Made by a program: the position numbers and the translations under genes
The notes under the pieces: model-generated
The model's input: only the letters and a program-made list of their open reading frames with translations
The model's database searches: none
What the model was told of the DNA's origin: nothing
Source: Solen grandis
Taxonomy: Eukaryota > Mollusca > Bivalvia > Adapedonta > Solenidae
Assembly (NCBI GenBank): GCA_021229015.1
Contig: CM037792.1
Location: 40,624,846 to 40,688,845, forward strand
Reading direction: 5' to 3'
Length of the DNA: 64,000 nt
In this document: positions 20,760 to 31,381 of the stretch, piece by piece
Layout of the letters: every line of letters begins with the position of its first letter
Position numbering within the stretch: the first letter of the stretch is position 1

Positions 20760-21940
20760 TGCTGTCTCGTGAACTCATTCAGCAATTTTCGATATGATGT
20801 ACTGGCTAGTGTCAACATTCTATCGGCCAAATCATCGACGGACTACTCTGCCTTCTGCCTTACATTTAAACACACTCTGGTAACCTTTTGTCGCCAAAAA
20901 TTTTCTTTAGTTTGTCCACAATAGCCTCAAACCCTAATCCCTTGTTCATCCGTCACCAAGGCGTAGAGATCACTTGCCTTGTCTTAAAGGCAGAGGTAGA
21001 GGCAATTTTTCTTCTCTTCTACCCCTAGTCATAAATGGTGGCAAGTTCCTGGAACCTGGTTAAACAAATGCCTGTCATCTCCCTTTTCGATATAAGACAA
21101 TGATTTGGGAAGCTACAGTATTCTCTGCCGTCCCTGGCCCGCTCTCCCAAACTCCAGCGCAGAGCATTGTCTCTGAATCAATCACTGCCACACGGAGTGG
21201 TAAGTACCAAACGTCACGCTGTTGATTACCTGTGAATTAGCTGAAACTTAGCTATTTTTCAACTCACTGTGGCGGAGATCTGTGCCAGATCTGAATTGGA
21301 GATTGCCCCTCTCTCAGATGCTACTATCTTCTTCTCATAATCCACTGCGAGGTTTCTTAAAATTGGCCAGGAATCAGTCGTTTCAATTCCCGTTTGCATT
21401 GATGCGGCTAGTACATGACCGGAACTCTTGGGTGAACTGCCCTGATTGAAAAACAACTGGACATTTGGCTGCATATCGTACGGCGACGAATGATAACTCA
21501 TTGGTGGGGTAGGTATCCCTGCTGAAAAGGTTGGTATGCATTGCCAGGGTAAAATCGGCTGCTGGCCAGGCTGCATTTGCTGCATCGGGTGCAGATAAGG
21601 CTGCGGTTTATTTTTGCTTGAATTTCCCCTCTTGATCGAACCCTGTTTAAGGAGCTCTAACTTAGCGGACCAAATAAATTTGTAGTATCAATTGCTAACT
21701 TTACTCGCTCATAGTTTCCTGGGCATCCGTGCGCTGTTTTGAAAGTTTCAAGCTAGAATCTACTTCGACGGCCTCATTTCCATTATTCCTCTTCTCTTTT
21801 TCACCCCCTACTTCCCTCTCTTCACCATAATCAGATTCACCAAAAGTTAACATTGTCCAAGTTTCTTTGTAGTGAGTCATGTGTCCTTCCACTTCACGAA
21901 ACTGAATTATATTCTCTGCTATCCTTTTGACGATTTGCAA
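20760..21940 (-). pseudogene. Decayed ORF of unknown family
   Basis: The minus strand has coding-like pieces broken by stops and shifts. One open segment (21701-21940) begins MQIVKRIAENIIQFREVEGH and is acidic/polar (SDYGEEREVGGEKEKRNNG). A second (21259-21585) is Gln/Pro/Met-rich at its start (MQQMQPGQQPILPWQ) and ends with a helical segment. A third relic near 20760-20850 reads ADRMLTLASTSYRKLLNEF. The composition recalls gag- or ORF1-like proteins of retroelements, and a retroelement relic lies next to it on the other strand, but I recognise no family. Confidence 0.4.
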
Positions 21941-22089
21941 ATTATGACTTGAAATATTTACGTGTCGGTCGGCTTTATTTGTGAGCCCGCTGTGATACTC
22001 TGTATCACATTTCTTGCATAATGCACTCGTTCATGACGTAATGAAATTCCCATTCTTCCTGCCTAAGAAAGACAGACTCTGATCGTCCA

Positions 22090-22880
22090 AGAAAAGAAGG
22101 AACCAATACCAAGGTCACACAGGCTTGAACTCTACAGTTACAAGAGTCAGGCAGAAGTTTTGGATATCTACCATACGTAAACTAGTGCGTAACGTAATTC
22201 GAAAGTGGTTCATTTGTCGTAAAGTACACGGAAATCCCTTAAAGTCCACTAAAATGCCCCCATTGCCGAAGTTGCGAGTAGAAGAAGTCCCAACTGTTAC
22301 CATTACAAGATTTCACTGGCGCATTATATACAAAGGGACACTCTGATTTCAAAGCCTAGTTTGCCTGTTTACGTACGCCGTTACTAGAGCTGTACACTTA
22401 GAAGTTGACAGAATGTTTCCTACAGGCTATCAGAATTTTTTCCAGCCGGAAGTCGATGCCCTCATTAATAGACTCAGACAATGCAAAGACTTTAAAAACG
22501 GCGTCTACTAACCATAAGTCCATGTTCAAACCCCAGTCCGTTAAAGAATATCTAGCAAACAATATATTGGAAGTTCATACCCGAGAGAACCATGCGGTAT
22601 GAAGGTTGATGGGAGCGCTTGATTGACGAAGCAAACCTTAGTCGGCTTGGAAAAATTGTAGACGATCGTAACTGAAGTCGAGTCAGTCTAGAACGACTTA
22701 CCATTGACGTACGTCTCCACAGACTTAGATAGAGCCCTATCCATCCGTGTTGGGGAGGTCGTGAAGATACACGACGATTCCCATAGGATTCGATGGAAAC
22801 TTGCAGTAATCGCGAATCTCATCTCCTGGAACGACGGCACGTATTTGAAAATGGATTTTACGTTACGAGACCGGAAATGA
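22090..22880 (+). pseudogene. BEL/Pao-type retrotransposon integrase relic
   Basis: Fragments in the order expected for a BEL/Pao polyprotein 3' part. There is a zinc-binding/integrase entry segment (KWFICRKVHGNPLK, then MPPLPKLRVEEVP, at about 22195-22300). A broken integrase core follows at about 22360-22500 (AVHLEV-type, then SLIDSDNAKT). A C-terminal tail lies at about 22710-22870 (STDLDRALSIRVGEVVKIHD). Several frame changes and stops lie between the pieces, so it cannot make a functional protein. I find no reverse transcriptase upstream and no flanking LTRs. Confidence 0.7.
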
Positions 22881-23817
22881 AATATTATCCCCATGAAGTG
22901 ATATGAACATTAACAGTTGATAGTTATGTGATGAGATAATGTGATAAAAATTAAGTGCTAGTTTCGTGACAAATATACTTTGAATAGACTTTATAATTCA
23001 AATAGATTTTAAGAGTTTTTAGCTTCAATCTTATTTGTAGATCTACTTACTTATCATAGTGATATTGTTATTTCTTAAGTCGTTGTAAAGGAATTTGATG
23101 AAGAGTGATTCAGAAGACTTCGAATTGAAAAAGAATAGTTTTATTATTCTGTTAATATTGTTTACACATGTGCAATTTATTTATCATTACTGTATGAAAA
23201 TGTAACATTTTGCGGCAACGAGAATGTCGTTTGTTATTAAAGTAGAGTAACGCTCTTATGACGTTGACGTCCTTGACGTCACTTCTTGTTATGGTGCTGA
23301 ACGCAAAATTCAAATAAATCGGATAAATAAACAACGACGGAGTTACTCTTAGAGACACAGGTCTAGTAGAAAATATGTGTATTATTGGGGTGATCAAAAA
23401 CATTTTAATTACATAGTCTGTGTTTCACGAAACATCTCAAATAAGATTTAAAACTCTCTTATTTATAGACCTTAAGAATTGAAATTGTGAATACTTGCTG
23501 TAATAAGCCGTCTTTAATTTCTTCCAGTTGTGATACAGAATTTATGTATTTGAGTTGAAGAAAATCTCAATTTGATTAGTTTTCTGCCGGCATTTCTGAC
23601 ATGTAAGCGTGCCGAAATACGTTATCAAACGGGCTCTTTTTTACTTTTTGAACAGTCGCAGCTCATAGGCGTCTTCTGCGCAGAATTTCTCTTTCCCTAG
23701 TGAAAAGAAAATGGCGTTTTTTCCCATCATCTCTTAAAATGCTTGTAATTTCTGTATACATGTAAAAGCTACTGTGATATAATACCTTGCAGGTAGTAGA
23801 AATACCCTGAAGTCACT

Positions 23818-23954
23818 ATGTCTCAGATGAAGGTTGTCATGGTAACAGGAGGCACTGGCCTTGTGGGAAAAGCCATTGAGAAGATTGCCCTGACAGAGGA
23901 AAAACGCGATGACGAGGAGTGGGTGTTTGTTTCGACTAAGGATGCTGACCTCAG
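23818..23954 (+). CDS. GFUS: GDP-L-fucose synthase, exon 1
   Basis: The ATG at 23818 opens [20 protein letters not shown], with the Rossmann NADP-binding motif TGGTGLVG, and then [13 protein letters not shown], the conserved first-beta-alpha-beta region of GDP-L-fucose synthase (FX protein). The exon is 137 bp and ends in phase 2 at CTCAG|GTATTG. The enzyme converts GDP-4-keto-6-deoxymannose to GDP-L-fucose in the cytosol (3,5-epimerase plus NADPH-dependent reductase). The next exon is 4.7 kb away. The upstream Met at position 4 is an alternative start. Confidence 0.9.
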
Positions 23955-25779
23955 GTATTGTCTGCTGATGCAGCATAATAAAAGAATAACAGAGACTTGT
24001 GTTCACACAGTCTGTGTTATAAATATATGCAAGTCATTAAATGCCATACTCCCCTCTCTCTCAGCATCCATCGCTTCAATTATATACATGTACTTTTCTA
24101 CTTTGCATAATTCCCAAACCCCAAAACCGGAACTATGGTTTACTTATTATATTATTTCTTCACAGGTCTCCATGTTGTTTACTTTGCATACCTGGAAACA
24201 AAAATATTCTGTTCTGTTAAAGATAAGCACATATATGAAAGGAAAAGAAGTATACATCATGTGAATGTTCGAGCTGTACGTTACCTCACCAATTAATTTA
24301 ATTAAGTCGTCTCACGAAATCATTTGACCGAAACACTGGCGTAGCTCCCCTTAGGCACTTTAGACCCGGGTCTGCACATTTTTTTTCGGAAATGGTTATT
24401 TTAAAAAAAAATAATCCAAAAATGCATTAAAGTTTGTTTGTTGCTAATTATACTTGTGATATTATCGATTTTTGGCCCCCAAGTATGCCGGAAAACGCAC
24501 CTACGTGCATCCTAGAAATTAATCTCTCGCCCAGGCCTTCACACCAATTTAGACCCATCTACACCAATTAAACTTTATAATATTGATTATAATTATGTCT
24601 TATATTAATGTTGCAGTATATGTACCCGGGTGAATAAAGGATATGGTTTGTTCTTTTTTGTTCACTAATGGTGATCCGACGAATCAATCATGTATAAAAA
24701 AACAAGCATAATAAAGAATCTACAACACAAGAAAGTTTTCACACATTTATTCAGTAATTGTATTCCAAAAAAATAACCCGATAGAATCAAAACATAATTG
24801 TTTACACATGATGTGATTTACGTAAAAAATAGGGTCAAAATTGGCCACGCTAGATGTTACTTGTTTTTACATATGGGAGCCATAACCTTCAAATTTGGAC
24901 CACTTGTACAGCTTTGTTTATGGAATTGAATTATGGAATTGAATTTTGATCTTGGATGACATTAATCATTACCAGGTGACTTGCTTTTGCAATTTTAACC
25001 TATGATCTTCAAAATTGGACCACAGGTACTTTACGATATTGAGTCGCTTTGTCGCAACTGAAACTATAGAAGAAATGTATATCACAAAGAGACGGATTAT
25101 CCATAGGGCTCAATTTTAGATATAGAGTAAGTATGGAAAATCCCCTACATAGAAGCTGATTTCAGTCGCAAATGTGACTCAGTTCATGATAGAAATAGCA
25201 ATAGTACACAAACCACAAATGCACAGAAGTTATAATGGTTATGCTTTCTGTATAGATATTGACACCAATATAATACTATACATCATACAAGGGTTCTTTA
25301 CATTGCAATACCTTCTGGGGCGCATATTGCCACGCAATGCGATGCTCTTGTTCTCGAAACTTTTGTATCAAAATGGCCATTTAATTTATATATCATGTAA
25401 ATCAGTTTGAAATACAACAGCCAATTTTGAAAAAAAAATTGTTTGTTCCGAAGATGTCAGGTTTAATACCAATAGTGTGCGGTGTCAGCTTCTGTGATGA
25501 TTGTGATGAAGTATTGGTCCCTTTAGCATATTTCACAACAGTAGATTATATTCAGGGTCAGATAAAAAAATATGATAAATACTTTCTCTGAAAATACATA
25601 GGATCTGACATGAATTTTTATTTCAAATCAAATTTTACTAAACGAGTTCATGAAAATGTTGTTAATCGAGCCTCTGGCGACGAAATAAGAACATCCTTAT
25701 CATAAGCCTAGGTAGACGAAATGACTTAAAACATAACCTCGGACGAGCTGAAGATCTGAAGACATAAACCAAGCGACGA

Positions 25780-26530
25780 AGCAAGTTAAATGCCCGGTTT
25801 GTAAGGAAAGGGTTCCTGCCAATGAGAAGTTTGAAGAGCACATGGTCAAGTGCATTAGCAAGAGGCACATCTGTTCTCATTGGGACCTGACTTTCAAGAA
25901 GCAAGAATATCTGAACAGGAATATCACCGAGAAACATTCCAGTCAGACGCGAGCAGGCCCTTGTAACTGACAATGTAGAATGAAATTATAGGGATTATAG
26001 AGGAAAAGAGACTGACCGAGAAGGAGAGAGCGTTAATGTAGAGAAAAGTAATTAGGATAAGAGAAGTAGTATATGAAGTTGATCAGACACTGACCCAGGG
26101 CAGAATATACCTTAAGAAAAAAGCACCTGAACCAGTCCCAGTCCCCAACTTAGGTCAGACGAGAGAAAAGGAAACAGGAAATAAGTGTCGCCACAGACAG
26201 AGAAAATAGTTAGTTGTGATAAATTGGGTGATATCAATTCTTCTGGTTCGGACAAGGATGTGAATGTTTAAATCGAAACTTACCACAAGATTGGCATTGA
26301 CTTGAGGGTCGGGTGTCAGGTTAATGGTAGAATGGTTAGGAGGTTGAGTATGGTTCAGGACAATAACACACTCATGCGGTCTTCTGTGTGGGTTCAGAAG
26401 AACGTAAAAAGATTGGTCACACCAAGTTTGACTTTGATAACTTTGTCGGTCAGAATATCAGGATTAGACCCGAGGATATTAGAGCTGAGGTTCTGGACGA
26501 TTCACTGTAGGGACTTTGATCGGTAAGCTG
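25780..26530 (+). pseudogene. Broken ORF with zinc-finger-like segment, unknown
   Basis: In the GFUS intron, one frame reads VKCPVCKERVPANEKFEEHM then VKC, a C-x2-C...H-x3-C finger, followed by a second finger-like segment that has lost a cysteine (HICSHWDLTFKKQEYL). After stops, another frame near 26395-26508 reads HTKFDFDNFVGQNIRIRPED then IRAEVLDDSL. The pieces look like one decayed protein, perhaps from a mobile element, but I do not recognise the family. The 24265-25779 stretch otherwise shows no gene. Confidence 0.4.
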
Positions 26531-26559
26531 GTAAAGAGAGATACTATTAGAGTTGATGC

Positions 26560-27975
26560 TTCTGCACAGAGTTTTCCTTATATGTATATGGTACATGTAG
26601 TACAAATTTGAAAAATTTATTGTCCAAAGTACTGGCTGGATTTCAGCGTTTTTTGGCACATTATGTTCCTTGGGTCACTCTCTACCAAGATTGTAAGCAT
26701 TATATGGATCTGTCAAAAACATGGCCGCCAGGGGGTAGTGGCCGTTTTCCTTATATGCATATAGTACAAATTTGAAAAATCTTCTTACTGGCTGGATTTC
26801 AAAGTTTTTTAGCATAGGTTTTCCTTGGGTACTCTCAACCAAGATCGTAAAAATTATTTGGATCTGTCAAAAACATGGCCGCCAGGGGGCAGTGGCCGTT
26901 TTCCTTATATGTATATAGTACAAATTTGAAAAATCTTCTTACTGGCTGGGTTTCATAGTTTTTTGGTACAGGTTTTCCTTGTGTACTCTCAACCAAGATC
27001 GTAAAAATTATTTGGATTTGTCAAAAAAACATGGCCGCCAGGGGGCGGAGCCCGTTTTGAAAAATCTTCTTGTTCAAAAGTGCTCATTGCATTTCAAACA
27101 TTTTTGGCAAAGATAATTCTTGGGTGACTTGCTACTGAGATTGTAAAAATTAAAGGGATCCAAAAAAAAAAAGAAAAAAAAAGAAACAAGGCCACTTAAG
27201 GGTGGCGCCTGTATTCCTTATATGTATTTAGAACTTTGAAAAAAAAAATCTAAAAATACTGGCCGGATTTCAAAGATTTAGCATGCTCCTTGGGTCACTC
27301 CATATCATGATTATGAAATTCAGCCAGTACTTTTGGAAATATTTTTTTTTATAAACTGTCCCCGGCGGCCGAGTGGTCAGAGCATCCGCCTCGGGGGCGG
27401 GAGGTCGTGGGTTCGATCCCCGGCCGCGACATACCAAAGTCGTAAACAATGGTACTGTTATAGCTACCTTGCTTGGCACTTAGCATATAAGGGTAGTTGC
27501 AGGACTGGTTGGCCCGGTGTCAGGGTAACGTGACTGGGTGTAGTATAATGCCACATGTCTACGGCGTGATACTGCAGTGTGGCAGCACTATATCTGTTTT
27601 AAGTAAACATCGTCTCCAAATAACTGAAAGACTGTTGGTGGGACGTTAAACCTAACAAACAAACAAAACCAACAAACACAAACATGATTGTAAAAATTAT
27701 CTGGATTGGTAAAAAACATATGTATATGTATATAGTATAAATTGAAAAATATTCCGTGTCCAAAAGTACATATTTGATTTCAACGTTTTTTTAGCAAAGG
27801 TATTCCTTGGGTCACTCTCTACCAAGACTGTCAAAATTATTTGGATCCATCTAAAATATGGCTGGCAGACAGAGCCCATTTTACATAATATCATAAGATA
27901 TTTGCTGTTTCTTTTCCATCCACTTGTACCTGGTTCTCAGGTGAGCGATACCAGGGCCTTCATGGCCCTCATGTT
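26560..27975 (+). mobile_element. Tandem-repeat element with CTCF-like motif per unit
   Basis: About six units of roughly 155 bp, some truncated: 'gtacaaatttgaaaaat', 'tactggctggatttca', 'ccttgggt(c)act', 'accaagat(t/c)gtaaaaatta', 'ggatctgtcaaaaacatgg', 'ccgccaggggg'. The CCGCCAGGGGG sequence recurs at 26725, 26879 and 27035. The element ends near 27975 with 'caggtgagcgataccagggc', a GGGCC/GGCCC hairpin and 'tcatgttttt'. A SINE interrupts it at 27361-27665. It has the same architecture as 1836-2820. Confidence 0.7.
27361..27665 (+). repeat. SINE family 1, full-length reference copy
   Basis: The head is tRNA-like with A box 'ggccgagtggtcagagc' and B box 'gggttcgatcccc'. The body holds 'ggtactgttatagctacctt', 'gcaggactggttggcccggt', 'tctacggcgtgatactgcag' and 'tgtggcagcac', and the tail 'gtgggacgttaaacctaac' leads into an AAAC repeat. 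Length is about 305 bp. It is the best-preserved copy and was used to identify the others. It probably belongs to one of the conserved-domain SINE groups of molluscs, but I cannot say which. Confidence 0.9.
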
Positions 27976-28580
27976 TTTCATCGTATAGGTTCATGATTTA
28001 TTTTATAATAACGTTATTTGCACCACCTATTTATATTTTATTTTATTTATAATTACTTTTAATTACACCGACGTTTGTTAAAGCTCTGCTCATACCAAGA
28101 TGAAAACATTTGCCTTTTATTTTGAAGCCATAAACGTTACACTAAAATTGACAAAAACTATAAACACAGTCTTTCAAGTAATCTCGGTTGTTAAACAAAC
28201 ATCAGCATCAACTCATCAACTCAATGTTTATAACTACTGCAATCACTCTAAGTTTTTGACATATTTTTTTCATCCGAAATTTAAGTCGTGAAAAAATATT
28301 TTTCAAAAAGTTTTTTTTTTTCATTTGTCACAAACAATGTGTCCCGGTTGAGGTGGAGCTGGTAGGTATAGGGATTGAAGACAAACAATTTAGTGTCTCT
28401 GTTGTTGTTTTTGGCTAAACAAAATATACTTCAGTTGCTTTTCAGATGTTTATAGTTAAATATCAAGGCAAAGTAGATTTTATTCACCGGCTTCTAAATG
28501 CGTAATGGTATGAAGTATCAATTACCGGTTCAGTGGTAATAAAAGAAGAAAAATTTGTCTTAAGACTAAGAGTCAGTTAA

Positions 28581-28850
<270 letters not shown>

Positions 28851-29015
28851 TAGCAAATATGATCGAGGATCAGAAGGTTATTGAGCTCAACCCACATTTG
28901 TGGGAAGCAAGAATCTTACATGACCTTCTCAGACACAAAGTACTGGTCAAACCAAGTACCGATGATTTGGATCAGTAAAACTCTTCAGAGCCCGTTTACA
29001 AATCTTCATTAAAGG

Positions 29016-29232
29016 TTTTGACCCTTTACTTCATATAGATAAAGTTTGGTTGCTGGACAAACAGAGCAGATTTCTCTGTTTGCTTATACACATTTGTAGC
29101 TCAGATTCTACAATGTTTGCACTGCAAAGAAAAAATCAGTTTTATATACCATTTTTGTCAATTTCAGTAATTTTATATTCATCAAGTCATAAATATGGAC
29201 ATGAATATCCATGAGGCAAAGGGTCAAACTAA
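29016..29232. mobile_element. MITE with TTGACCCTTT ends in GFUS intron 2
   Basis: Left end 'tttgaccctttact' and right end 'caaagggtcaaac' are inverted. The interior has 'catatttatgac'-type and 'attttttctttgcagtgc'-type segments (as complements) shared with 6045-6250. No coding capacity. Confidence 0.65.
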
Positions 29233-29708
29233 TCTCATTGGCTGAACCATTTTGGTAAAATAAAAGTGAAATATATGAGATATGCCGAGTCTTGCATCAC
29301 CAGCCTTGGTGCTCAGCGTGTTACTATATATCTTTATATATTTCGCATATCTCCCAAACTATATCAGCCAGAGTAAAACTTTGCAGGAATATTCACCATC
29401 ATGGAACGTCGTGCACATGGGGTTTCACCTTGAAATTCACTGACTCATAGCATGATTTTAGTCTAGGACTTACTGAAAATAGTTTTAAGTGGCAGCATCC
29501 TGTATCCCACCATCCAAAACCATTTTCTTTTTGATATTTTGAGTTCCAATTATTTTTCCTTGACATACGAGTATATTGTCATACCAATGTTAAATCATTT
29601 AACTTGATATCAACTTTTATTTCTACCTTTTTTATTTACACATAGCATTTTGCTTTCACATTGCCATTGCGTGGTACATTTTGCATGCGCATTACTTTTG
29701 CATTGTAG

Positions 29709-29838
<130 letters not shown>

Positions 29839-30039
29839 GTAGGTGTACTGTCCCGTAGACCTTTCTAAACCTTTACCTATTTAAGAATTTTTTTTTCCAT
29901 CTGTTGTTAAAACCAATCAGTGAGCCATTTGCTTAAAGTAACAATTGATCGCATGATATGTAGCTTCTGGATAATATGATAAATTAGTATGAATATGACT
30001 TTGTGATTTGTTGTAATACAGGTTGTTCAATCAATGAAA

Positions 30040-30260
30040 ATTGTCCTAGGAGCCAAGTTGTCAGAGCGTATACCCATAACTGGGAGATTATGGGTTCAAG
30101 TTAAAAAAATAAAATGGGGGGGGGGGGGGGGGTACTGTTACACTGCCCTTCATTGGAGCTCAGCACACAAGGCTTTGGCATGGTATCAGGATAATGTGAG
30201 TGAAACTGTTTCATTTGGTCAAACGCATATTTCTATGACAAATACATAGTCAATGGCGTA
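30040..30260 (+). repeat. SINE family 1 fragment with G17 run
   Basis: A decayed tRNA head ('gtcagagcg...gattatgggttcaagtt') followed by a 17-G run (30116-30132) and then 'tactgttacactgccc' and 'aggataatgtgagtg' of the SINE body. The 30261-31069 stretch is AT-rich with no gene. Confidence 0.6.
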
Positions 30261-31072
30261 GTATATTACACGCATATAGTATAAAACATAAAACACAACG
30301 TGATAAATAAGAGTTCGTAAATAACCAGGGGTATTTTCAAATATGCATTTAATATAAAATATATAATACATAAACAACACTTAACATGATAAATGAAATT
30401 TTTAAAATGACATATATTTTAAAACATACATAGAACCCTTAAATATATATATTTTAAACTATTTGGATACTTAAATCCGGCTTAAATTCTAATATAAAGT
30501 CAGCATAAATTATATATATAACACTGCTAGCTTATTTTTAAGCTTTTCAACTGTTCCTTAAAAATATCAAGGAAGCCGACTGTCTGGTGGTCAATGGAAG
30601 CTGATTTCAAGATTTGGCTCTACGGTACTAAAAATTCTATCATAAAATGTTTTTCGTTTGTTAAATGGATAGACATATAACAATTATTTAGCGCCTTGGT
30701 ATCGTAAATCCGCTCCAAAAGATTAAGTTAGAGCCAAACTAAATATTGTTTCCAGTTTGAAGGATTGAATAGTTTGGTTAAATAGTCGGTAATCGGTAAT
30801 AGTTCATTTGAATATGACTTTGGAATATAAATTTGGTAGCAAATCTAACTGACGCGATTTTGTGTTCACTCTTCTGATAAGACATTTCACTTCTGACTCA
30901 GATCTGAGGTTGAAAGTTCTGAAAATCGTTAAGTGTATGGCGAGTTTCAGAAATTTTTTCCATAATGAAATCAGCAAACTTATAATTTACCATCTCTTTG
31001 TGCTTGAGGCATACACTTTTCTGGTTTAGTACCAATAGGTTCCGATACTAAACTATATTTTTTTAATCACAA

Positions 31073-31135
31073 TGGTACTGTTATAGCTACCTTGCTTGGC
31101 ACTTAGCATATAAGGGTAGTTGCAGGACTGTTTTG
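31073..31135 (+). repeat. SINE family 1 fragment cut by the assembly gap
   Basis: Bases 31073-31130 are identical to about 27450-27507 in the full-length SINE, with no tRNA head, and run straight into the N-run. Such near-identity against otherwise old copies suggests a young insert or a repeat-driven scaffold join. Confidence 0.8.
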
Positions 31136-31235
31136 NNNNNNNNNNNNNNNNNNNNNNNNNNNNNNNNNNNNNNNNNNNNNNNNNNNNNNNNNNNNNNNNN
31201 NNNNNNNNNNNNNNNNNNNNNNNNNNNNNNNNNNN
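31136..31235. other. Assembly gap (100 N)
   Basis: Exactly 100 N, the usual placeholder for a gap of unknown size. Sequence on the two sides (SINE on the left, Helitron-like element on the right) need not be truly adjacent. Confidence 0.99.
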
Positions 31236-31381
31236 GTTCTATTTGTGCTATTTTATATAGAAATAGAGGAGATAGAAAGTTGCAATTTGGACAGATTATC
31301 TATTATGTCATCTTCTATATATACTATATAAAGCAGATGTTGCAGAAAGTCCTATCATTCGTTTAAACGAATGACATCTAG
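31236..31381 (+). mobile_element. Helitron-like 3' end (left part lost in gap)
   Basis: The 3' terminus is a 20-nt perfect palindrome at 31355-31374 (TCATTCGTTTAAACGAATGA), a 3-nt spacer, then CTAG (31378-31381) followed by T, which are the hallmarks of a Helitron end. The segment before it ('gagatagaaagttgcaattt') matches the internal repeats of the next element, so both belong to one family. Confidence 0.7.

Noticed and set aside
23734..24006. Minus-strand ORF opposite GFUS exon 1
   Set aside because: Shadow of the exon on the other strand; GFUS motif matches and splice phases fix the plus strand as coding.
27333..27533. Plus and minus ORFs over the 27361 SINE
   Set aside because: Both cover the tRNA-like head and body of a SINE and recur wherever the SINE does.
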